A DNA stretch of 8,168 nt from Prevotellaceae bacterium UBA1786 (GTDB lineage: Bacteria; Bacteroidota; Bacteroidia; Bacteroidales; Bacteroidaceae): positions 1,161-9,328 of the forward strand of contig DCGE01000028.1 in assembly GCA_002314525.1 (NCBI GenBank). Reading direction: 5' to 3'. The notes under the pieces were generated by a model. That model saw nothing but the letters and a program-made list of their open reading frames with translations. It had not been told where the DNA came from and did no database searches. The translations under genes and the position numbers were made by a program. This document shows, piece after piece, positions 1-5,630 of this stretch (positions are counted from its first letter, which is position 1; each line of letters begins with the position of its first letter).

Positions 1-164
1 GCCTGTGACTTACCAAAGCGGCGGGCATGACTGACGGCAATGCAGTTCTTTTCTGCATTGATATAGAGGTTCAGTTGCTGGATAAGCAATGTCTTATCAA
101 CATAGATGGTTCCTCTTGTTGCTTTTCTGAAGCTCTCGTTACCTGGATTGAAGTATAGTCCCAT
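1..164 (-). CDS. AAA-ATPase-like protein, N-terminal fragment (runs off left edge)
   Basis: Only the first 54 codons lie in the window; the gene continues past base 1. The ATG at 162-164 opens with MGLYFNPGNESF, followed by IYVDKT and then HARRFGKSQ (residues 46-54). This layout (short NPGN segment, YVDKT, and a Walker A-like RRFGKS loop near residue 50) is that of the AAA-ATPase-like domain found in many paralogous Bacteroidetes proteins. In full-length members it is usually followed by a PD-(D/E)XK nuclease-like domain, with total length around 500-580 residues. The cellular role of the family is not firmly known; defence or mobile-element functions have been suggested. The gene diverges from the threonine operon and has its own promoter, so it is probably unrelated to amino acid synthesis. 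Family members usually show PRRFGKS; here an alanine replaces the proline. The start is supported by the conserved N-terminus and by a promoter ending about 28 bases upstream. The C-terminal part, and whether the gene is intact, cannot be judged. Confidence 0.85.
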   Translation of the reverse strand, partial: MGLYFNPGNESFRKATRGTIYVDKTLLIQQLNLYINAEKNCIAVSHARRFGKSQ

Positions 165-191
165 AATTTCCGTATTTATCCAATTTGGATG

Positions 192-223
192 CAAAAATAA
201 TACTTTTTCTCCAATCTTCCAAA
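192..223 (-). promoter_or_regulatory. Bacteroidetes-type promoter of the AAA-ATPase-like gene
   Basis: Read on the minus strand, TTTG (bases 223-220) is followed after 20 bases by TATTTTTG (bases 199-192). This matches the Bacteroidetes primary sigma consensus TTTG, 19-21 bases, TAnnTTTG at every defined position. The -7 element ends 27 bases before the start codon at 164, which implies a short leader of roughly 20 bases. No Shine-Dalgarno sequence stands out, which is normal for this phylum. A transcript start is inferred, not seen. Confidence 0.7.
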
Positions 224-394
224 TTAATTAAATGATTATAACACAATAGGCACGAAAACATATTACAAATATGACAGCAAGAGCGCATTTTTTACATCTG
301 ATATACGGACAAAACGTGAAAAGATGCGGACAATTCATGAAATTCACAAACCGTCTGTGTTTGGTGTGACGCAAACTGCGTTGAACGGGTATTT

Positions 395-410
395 ATTGTT
401 GTATAACAAT
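395..410. promoter_or_regulatory. 16-base inverted repeat, possible operator
   Basis: ATTGTT (395-400) and AACAAT (405-410) are perfect inverted arms around GTAT. The site lies about 70-85 bases upstream of the thrA -7 element, in AT-rich DNA, and has no T-run that would make it a terminator. It could bind a dimeric regulator acting on either divergent gene. With arms of only six bases in AT-rich sequence, chance is a real alternative. Confidence 0.25.
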
Positions 411-481
411 TATTATGCTCAATTTTAGTGCAAAATAACATAAATAATTGTAAAAACAACGATTACCTCAGAAATATTTAG

Positions 482-489
482 TAACTTTG
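482..489 (+). promoter_or_regulatory. -7 promoter element of the thr operon
   Basis: TAACTTTG followed by T fits the Bacteroidetes -7 element TAnnTTTG. The expected TTTG about 20 bases further upstream (near 457-462) is absent, and the nearest TTG at 448-450 is too far away, so the upstream half is weak. That would suit a promoter needing an activator or one of modest strength. The transcript would begin near 494-498, leaving a leader of about 180 bases before the thrA ATG. A perfect small dyad, CCCG-AAA-CGGG (492-502), sits exactly at the presumed start of transcription. Confidence 0.5.
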
Positions 490-514
490 TACCCGAAACG
501 GGCATTTTGTCGTT

Positions 515-575
515 TGTGGACATCTTACGCCATGATTTCCTCTGTTGTAGGGAGGCATCATACGAGGATGACACA
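515..575 (+). promoter_or_regulatory. Long imperfect stem-loop in the thrA leader RNA
   Basis: Four stacked helices are visible by eye: 515-518 with 572-575, 521-526 with 565-570 (one G-U pair), 532-536 with 557-561, and 539-543 with 551-555 (closing G-U pair). They enclose a seven-base loop at 544-550. The helices are separated by small internal loops (2x1, 5x3 and 2x1), giving about 20 pairs in 61 bases. Its location between the -7 element and thrA makes a role in cis-regulation of the operon plausible. I do not recognise it as a known riboswitch (no TPP, SAM, lysine or cobalamin signature), and there is no T-run after it. Confidence 0.45.
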
Positions 576-610
576 TCGCAATCTTAGCCGCGTATGTTTA
601 ACCGGTCTCT

Positions 611-644
611 ACCTCCCCCTCCGTATCGGGGCATGGCGAGAGGT
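611..644 (+). promoter_or_regulatory. Second leader hairpin, with a competing pairing to the first
   Basis: An upper stem of 619-623 with 627-631 (one G-U pair, three-base loop) sits on a lower stem of 611-615 (ACCTC) with 640-644 (GAGGT), across an uneven internal loop. The strand CCTCCC at 612-617 is also a perfect complement of GGGAGG at 550-555, which belongs to the apical stem of the upstream hairpin. The two hairpins and the long-range pairing therefore exclude each other, the arrangement expected of an attenuator or translation switch. No U-tract follows at 645-673, so classical intrinsic termination is unlikely. Confidence 0.3.
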
Positions 645-673
645 CATTAAAGTCACCAAAACAAACAACAGCA

Positions 674-3109
674 ATGAAAGTACTGAAATTCGGTGGAACC
701 AGCGTTGGTTCCGTTGAGAGTATCCTTAGCCTGAAGAACATCGTCCTGAACGAGGCTAAGGAACAACAAGTAGTAGTAGTGGTAAGCGCACTCGGGGGTA
801 TCACGGACAAGCTCCTGAACACATCGCGCCTTGCCGTAGAAGGGAAAGAGGAATGGCGTCAGGAGTTCAACCTCATGGTTGACCGCCATCACAAGATGAT
901 CGACACCATCATCACTGACGCAAAGAAGCGTGAGATTCTGTTCAACACCGTTGACACACTGTTAGAACAGCTTCGCTCTATTTATTTCGGTGTCTATCTT
1001 ATTCATGATTTATCTCCAAAGACACAAGATGCCATCGTTTCATACGGTGAGCGTCTGTCATCACAGATATGTGCCACACTCATTGATGGCGCACACTGGT
1101 TTGACTCGCGTGACTTCATAAAGACCGAGTACAAGAACAACAAGCACACTCTTGACTCAGAACTGACAAATCAGCTCGTCCGCAAGACATTTGCTGATCT
1201 GCCTCGCATATCACTCATCCCAGGCTTTATTTCAAAAGACAAGAACAACGACGAGACAACAAACCTCGGTCGTGGCGGTTCTGACTATACTGCAGCTATC
1301 GTAGCAGCAGCACTCGATGCCGAAGTGCTTGAGATATGGACTGACGTTGACGGCTTCATGACTGCCGACCCACGTGTCATCCCAACAGCATATACCATCA
1401 ACCAGTTGTCATTCATCGAGGCAATGGAGCTCTGCAACTTCGGTGCTCAGGTAGTGTATCCGCCTACTATCTATCCTGCCTGCGTAAAAAACATACCGAT
1501 TCTCGTAAAAAACACATACAATCCAGAGGGCCAAGGTACTATCATCATGCAGGAATGCAAGGAGGAGAGCCGTGCTATCAAAGGTATCTCATCGATTAAC
1601 AACACAAGCCTCATCACTGTCTCAGGTCTTTCAATGGTAGGTGTTATCGGTGTGAACCGACGTATCTTCACCACTCTGGCGGAAAACGACATCAGCGTGT
1701 TCCTCGTGAGTCAGGCTTCATCGGAAAACAGTACATCAATCGGTGTAAGGAACGAAGACGCTCAACTCGCATCGGAAGTCCTGAACAGGGAGTTCTGTAA
1801 GGAGATCAGCACCGGTGCGATGTTCCCAATGAAAGTAGAAAAGAATCTGGCCTCAGTAGCTGTGGTAGGTGAGAACATGAAGCATACTCCCGGCATTGCA
1901 GGTAAGTTGTTCGGTACACTCGGAAGGAACGGCATCAGTGTGATTGCATGTGCACAGGGTGCTTCGGAGACAAACATATCATTCGTCGTTGAGAAAGACT
2001 CACTGAGGAAATCACTCAACGTGATACATGACAGTTTCTTCCTTTCAGAATACCAGGAACTGAACCTGTTCATTTGTGGCATCGGCACTGTGGGAGGAAA
2101 ACTCATTGAACAGATCATCTCGCAGAGAGAAAAACTGATGAAGGAACGCAACCTGAAACTCAACATCGTAGGTATTGCCAATAGCCGGAAGGGAGCCTTC
2201 ACCCGTGCGGGAATTGATCTGGAACATTATAAAGAGATACTTGAAGGCAGTGAACCATGCGATATCCAGAGACTGAAAGATGAGGTGATTGGAATGAATA
2301 TCTTCAATTCCGTATTCGTTGACTGTACAGCAAGTCAGGACGTGGCTGGACTCTACAAGGACTTCTTCGAACACAGCATATCAGTTGTTGCAGCAAACAA
2401 GGTTGCCGCCTCATCCGACTACGAGAACTACGCTCAGCTGAAGGCCTTAGCAAGAAGGAAGAACGTGAAGTTCCTGTTCGAGACCAATGTAGGTGCAGGA
2501 CTGCCTGTCATCAACACGATCAACGACCTCAGCAACTCAGGCGACAGAATCCAGAAGATTGAGGCCGTACTGAGTGGTACACTGAATTTTATCTTCAATA
2601 CCATTTCGGCAGATATTCCATTCAGCGAAACGGTAAGAATGGCAAAGGAACAAGGATACAGCGAACCCGATCCGCGCATCGACCTGAGCGGAAAGGACGT
2701 AATGAGAAAAATTGTCATCCTCTCGCGCGAAGCCGGATACAAGGTCAACCAGGAAGACGTGACAGCCGACTTGTTCATTCCTCAGGAGTTCTTCAGCTGC
2801 ACCATGGATGAGTTCTGGAAGAACCTACCATCGCTGGATGCAGACTTCGAAAGCCGCAGAAAGGTCCTCGAAGAAGGCGACCGGCGCTGGAGATTCGTAG
2901 CAAGCATGGAGGAAGGCAAATGCAGTGTGGCTCTGAAAGAAGTTGACCAGCACCATCCGTTCTACGGACTTGAGGGTTCAAACAACATCATCATGCTCAC
3001 CACTGAACGCTATCACGACTACCCTATGCTCATTCAGGGCTATGGTGCAGGAGCAAGTGTAACTGCAGCCGGAGTGTTTGCTGACATAATGAGTATTGCG
3101 AATATCTGA
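674..3109 (+). CDS. thrA: Bifunctional aspartokinase / homoserine dehydrogenase
   Basis: The 811-residue cytoplasmic enzyme phosphorylates aspartate and, at its other end, reduces aspartate semialdehyde to homoserine: the first and third steps toward threonine and methionine. The aspartokinase domain (about 1-295) begins with KFGGTSVG (5-12) and has GRGGSDYTA (199-207) and WTDVDG with TADPR (222-234). Two ACT-type regulatory segments follow (about 312-380 and 392-460), with the family-typical GLSMVGV and GISVIACAQGASE. The dehydrogenase domain has the nucleotide-binding GIGTVGG (469-475), NKVAAS (575-580), NVGAGLPV (605-612), SGTLNFI (634-640) and the substrate and catalytic block EPDPRIDLSGKDVMRK (664-679). 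In that block E664, D675 and K679 match the spacing of the yeast homoserine dehydrogenase catalytic residues. Length is close to E. coli ThrA (820). The ATG is fixed by the conserved N-terminus and an in-frame stop at 599-601. As first gene of the thr operon, it is probably feedback-inhibited by threonine through the ACT segments (family knowledge, not visible here). Confidence 0.97.
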   Translation: MKVLKFGGTSVGSVESILSLKNIVLNEAKEQQVVVVVSALGGITDKLLNTSRLAVEGKEEWRQEFNLMVDRHHKMIDTIITDAKKREILFNTVDTLLEQLRSIYFGVYLIHDLSPKTQDAIVSYGERLSSQICATLIDGAHWFDSRDFIKTEYKNNKHTLDSELTNQLVRKTFADLPRISLIPGFISKDKNNDETTNLGRGGSDYTAAIVAAALDAEVLEIWTDVDGFMTADPRVIPTAYTINQLSFIEAMELCNFGAQVVYPPTIYPACVKNIPILVKNTYNPEGQGTIIMQECKEESRAIKGISSINNTSLITVSGLSMVGVIGVNRRIFTTLAENDISVFLVSQASSENSTSIGVRNEDAQLASEVLNREFCKEISTGAMFPMKVEKNLASVAVVGENMKHTPGIAGKLFGTLGRNGISVIACAQGASETNISFVVEKDSLRKSLNVIHDSFFLSEYQELNLFICGIGTVGGKLIEQIISQREKLMKERNLKLNIVGIANSRKGAFTRAGIDLEHYKEILEGSEPCDIQRLKDEVIGMNIFNSVFVDCTASQDVAGLYKDFFEHSISVVAANKVAASSDYENYAQLKALARRKNVKFLFETNVGAGLPVINTINDLSNSGDRIQKIEAVLSGTLNFIFNTISADIPFSETVRMAKEQGYSEPDPRIDLSGKDVMRKIVILSREAGYKVNQEDVTADLFIPQEFFSCTMDEFWKNLPSLDADFESRRKVLEEGDRRWRFVASMEEGKCSVALKEVDQHHPFYGLEGSNNIIMLTTERYHDYPMLIQGYGAGASVTAAGVFADIMSIANI

Positions 3110-3137
3110 TATTTGCAGTTAGGAGTGAGAATTTAGC

Positions 3138-3148
3138 GAGGTAAATTG
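3138..3148 (+). promoter_or_regulatory. Ribosome binding site and TTG start of the second thr gene
   Basis: GAGG (3138-3141) lies four bases before TTG (3146-3148). An in-frame TAG at 3134-3136 rules out an upstream start, and the next in-frame ATG (3176) would remove the conserved metal-binding GDG segment. TTG is therefore almost certainly the start codon. The Shine-Dalgarno-like sequence, unusual for this phylum, may compensate for the weak codon. Confidence 0.65.
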
Positions 3149-4309
3149 AAACACATTATTATATTAGGTGACGGCATGGCCGATCACAAGGTGAAAAGAT
3201 TGGGGGACAAGACTTTGCTGCAATATGCAAAAACCCCTTATATGGACTTACTGGCACGTGAAGGACAGTGCGGTATGATGGATACCGTGCCTCAAGGATA
3301 CATGCCAGGAAGCGAGGTTGCCAATATGACCATACTCGGTTACGATATGGATGAGGTATATGAAGGTCGCGGACCTCTGGAGGCTGCGAGCATAGGTTAC
3401 GAGATGCAGCCCGGCGACATGGCTATGAGGTGCAACATCATCTGTCTGGAAAACGGCATCATCAAGAACCATCATGGTAATCACATGACAACAGAGGAAG
3501 GGGCCGAACTTATCCGTCAGCTCGACAGTCAACTCGGCAGCGACAGGATTCTGTTCATTCCGGGAATACAATACCGTCATCTTTTAGTCATCAAAGGTGG
3601 AGACAAGCACATAGAATGTGCCCCGCCCCATGATCATCCGAACGAAGTATGGAAAGAACTGCTGCCAAAGGCCGAATGTCAGGAAGCAGAGAATACAGCC
3701 GAACTGCTCAAGGAACTAATACTCAAATCGCAGGAGATTCTTCCGTCAGGACTTTCCATCTGGCCTTGGAGTCCTGGATACAGACCTAACATGGTTCCGA
3801 TCGGCGAGACATTCCCAGAAATCAAGGCTGGCAGTGTGATTACTGCCGTAGATCTGATAAGAGGGATTGGCCATTATGCAGGACTGAGACTCATTGATGT
3901 TCCAGGTGCCACAGGACTGGCAGATACAAATTATGAGGGAAAGGCCCAGGCTGCCATCGAAGTTCTGAAGGAAGAGGACTTTGTGTTCCTGCATCTTGAG
4001 GCAAGCGACGAAGCAGGGCATGACGGAGAACTGGAACTGAAGCTCCAGACCATAGAGAACCTTGACAAGAGAATTGTAGGTCCGGTGTATGAGGCACTGA
4101 AGGACGAGGATGTGGCTATTGCCGTACTTCCCGACCACCCTACACCAGTGGAAATCAGGACCCACCTCGGAGAGCCTGTTCCATTCCTCGTATGGAAGAA
4201 AGGGATAAAAGCAGACTCCGTACAGCACTTCGATGAGGAATCATGTGCTGAAGGTTCACTGGGCCACCTGAAAGGAAACGAATTTATAAAAACATTCATG
4301 AACATATGA
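3146..4309 (+). CDS. apgM: Cofactor-independent phosphoglycerate mutase family metalloenzyme; proposed homoserine kinase
   Basis: This 387-residue protein belongs to the alkaline phosphatase superfamily branch of archaeal-type, 2,3-bisphosphoglycerate-independent phosphoglycerate mutases. Metal and catalytic residues are visible: D9 in LGDGMAD, the nucleophile S56 in MPGSEVANM, D288 and H292 in SDEAGHDG, D330-H331 in PDHPTP, and H340. A substrate-binding insertion spans roughly 65-280. The gene sits 36 bases after thrA and overlaps thrC by four bases (ATGA), exactly where thrB lies in other bacteria, and no GHMP-type homoserine kinase is present. A subfamily with this context is described in TIGRFAMs (TIGR02535) as a proposed homoserine kinase. 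I infer that it makes O-phosphohomoserine for ThrC; the phosphate donor cannot be read from sequence. A genuine glycolytic mutase that happens to lie here is the main alternative. It starts at TTG. Family membership is near certain; the kinase role is likely but inferred from context. Confidence 0.93.
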   Translation: MKHIIILGDGMADHKVKRLGDKTLLQYAKTPYMDLLAREGQCGMMDTVPQGYMPGSEVANMTILGYDMDEVYEGRGPLEAASIGYEMQPGDMAMRCNIICLENGIIKNHHGNHMTTEEGAELIRQLDSQLGSDRILFIPGIQYRHLLVIKGGDKHIECAPPHDHPNEVWKELLPKAECQEAENTAELLKELILKSQEILPSGLSIWPWSPGYRPNMVPIGETFPEIKAGSVITAVDLIRGIGHYAGLRLIDVPGATGLADTNYEGKAQAAIEVLKEEDFVFLHLEASDEAGHDGELELKLQTIENLDKRIVGPVYEALKDEDVAIAVLPDHPTPVEIRTHLGEPVPFLVWKKGIKADSVQHFDEESCAEGSLGHLKGNEFIKTFMNI

Positions 4310-5622
4310 AATACTACTCAACCAACAACCAGTCATCTATGGCTACGCTTCAGGAGGCTGTAGTAAAGGGACTTGCTTCTGATAAAGGACTGTATATGCC
4401 TGAGACTATCAAGTCGCTTCCGATGGCCTTCTTCGAAGAGATTCAGGACATGAGTTTTCAGGATATCGCATACAACGTGGCATCGGCTTTCTTCGGTGAG
4501 GATATTGATGGTGATGCACTACAAGAGATTGTGTACGACACCTTGAGTTTCGACTGCCCTATCGTCAAGGTGACAGACAACATCTACTCGCTTGAACTCT
4601 TCCATGGTCCTACCCTTGCCTTCAAGGATGTCGGTGCGAGGTTCATGGCCCGATTGCTTCAGTATTTCCTACGCGACAACAATCAAAAAGTGAACGTACT
4701 GGTTGCCACCAGCGGTGATACAGGCAGTGCAGTGGCAAACGGATTCCTCGGAGTTGAGGGTATTCATGTGTATGTACTCTATCCAAAGGGAAAGGTGTCG
4801 CCTATTCAGGAATGCCAGTTCACCACTCTGGGCAAGAACATCACAGCAATAGAGATTGACGGTGTGTTCGACGACTGCCAGTCACTGGTGAAGAATGCAT
4901 TCATGGATAAGGAACTGAATGCACACATGAAACTGACTTCGGCCAACAGTATCAACGTGGCTCGTTTCCTGCCTCAGGCCTTCTATTACTTCAATGCCTA
5001 TGCAAGATTGAAGAAACTGGCAGAGCAAGGAGATATTGACATGTCACAGGTGGTGATGTGTGTGCCAAGCGGAAACTTCGGCAATATATGTTCTGCACTG
5101 TTCGGCAAACGTATGGGACTGCCTTTCAAACGTTTCATTGCCGCCAACAATGCCAACAGTGTATTCTATGAATACCTGAATACCGGCATCTATTCACCAC
5201 GTCCTTCAGTACAGACCATTGCCAACGCAATGGATGTAGGCGACCCATCGAATTTCGCACGCATATATGATCTGTACGCAAAAGACCATAGTGCGATATG
5301 CAATGACATCAGCGGAGCGACATACAGCAACGAACAGATTGCAGAAACCATCAAGAAAGTGTTTGACACTACTGGATATCTCTGCGATCCACATGGGGCA
5401 TGCGGATTCAGAGCCCTATCCGAAGGACTCAAGGACGGCGAGACTGGTATCTTCTGTGAGACAGCCCATCCGGCAAAGTTCAAGGACACGGTCGAAAGCA
5501 TCATAGGTAAAGAAATAAAAATACCTGCAAAACTGCAGGCATTCATGAATGGAGAGAAACAGAACGTAGCTCTCTCGAAAGACTTCAAGGACTTCAAGTC
5601 GTTCCTGATGAGCCGGTCTTAA
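4306..5622 (+). CDS. thrC: Threonine synthase
   Basis: The 438-residue, pyridoxal-phosphate-dependent enzyme converts O-phosphohomoserine to threonine and phosphate in the cytoplasm, the last step of the pathway. The N-terminal segment GLASDKGLYMPE (22-33) is typical of the family. The PLP-binding lysine is K107 in HGPTLAFKDVGARF. The phosphate-binding and cofactor loops ATSGDTGSA (134-142) and PSGNFGN (254-260) are intact, as is DPHGACG (361-367). Length fits the E. coli/yeast-like class of threonine synthases (about 430-510), toward the short end. The ATG lies inside the stop codon of the preceding gene (ATGA, 4306-4309), which suggests translational coupling and roughly matched production of the enzymes that make and use phosphohomoserine. 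It is the last gene of the operon; the next gene is convergent. Confidence 0.97.
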   Translation: MKYYSTNNQSSMATLQEAVVKGLASDKGLYMPETIKSLPMAFFEEIQDMSFQDIAYNVASAFFGEDIDGDALQEIVYDTLSFDCPIVKVTDNIYSLELFHGPTLAFKDVGARFMARLLQYFLRDNNQKVNVLVATSGDTGSAVANGFLGVEGIHVYVLYPKGKVSPIQECQFTTLGKNITAIEIDGVFDDCQSLVKNAFMDKELNAHMKLTSANSINVARFLPQAFYYFNAYARLKKLAEQGDIDMSQVVMCVPSGNFGNICSALFGKRMGLPFKRFIAANNANSVFYEYLNTGIYSPRPSVQTIANAMDVGDPSNFARIYDLYAKDHSAICNDISGATYSNEQIAETIKKVFDTTGYLCDPHGACGFRALSEGLKDGETGIFCETAHPAKFKDTVESIIGKEIKIPAKLQAFMNGEKQNVALSKDFKDFKSFLMSRS

Positions 5623-5630
5623 GCAACCGG
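5613..5630. terminator. Possible short bidirectional terminator between thrC and metH
   Basis: CCGGT (5613-5617) and ACCGG (5626-5630) form a five-pair stem around an eight-base loop that spans the thrC stop codon and ends just before the metH stop. Both convergent transcripts could use it. No T-run follows on either side, so an intrinsic terminator is doubtful and the match may be chance. It is listed because no other terminator-like structure exists in the eight-base gap. Confidence 0.2.

Larger units (their letters stand above)
165..673. other. Divergent intergenic region with two promoters and the thrA leader
   Basis: No convincing protein-coding gene lies in these 509 bases. The left half (165-480) is AT-rich. 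It contains the leftward promoter at 192-223, a direct repeat CGGACAA at 306-312 and 327-333, and an inverted repeat at 395-410. The right half (about 490-673) is richer in GC and is interpreted as the transcribed leader of thrA, with a long hairpin at 515-575 and a second one at 611-644. The last 27 bases before thrA are A-rich and look unstructured, as is common for ribosome entry in Bacteroidetes. Confidence 0.8.

Noticed and set aside
594..650. An 18-codon open frame ending at TAA shortly before thrA.
   Set aside because: It has no threonine, isoleucine or methionine-rich stretch and overlaps the second hairpin; nothing separates it from chance.
490..673. TPP, SAM, lysine or cobalamin riboswitch in the thrA leader.
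   Set aside because: None of the conserved boxes of these riboswitches are visible in the leader.
487..717. An open frame through the thrA leader, from TTG at 487 or ATG at 532, that overlaps thrA by 44 bases and could be a regulatory leader peptide.
   Set aside because: It has no run of threonine or isoleucine codons, overlaps thrA out of frame, lacks a ribosome binding signal, and its internal ATG lies inside a predicted stem. Leader peptides for attenuation are short and end before the structural gene.
653..892. Minus-strand open frames over the 5' end of thrA.
   Set aside because: They are shadows of thrA, whose protein is conserved end to end, and have no recognisable protein motifs.
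3746..4228. A 160-codon minus-strand open frame inside the phosphoglycerate-mutase-like gene.
   Set aside because: It lies antisense to a well-conserved enzyme and its translation shows no domain; length alone is explained by codon usage of the real gene.
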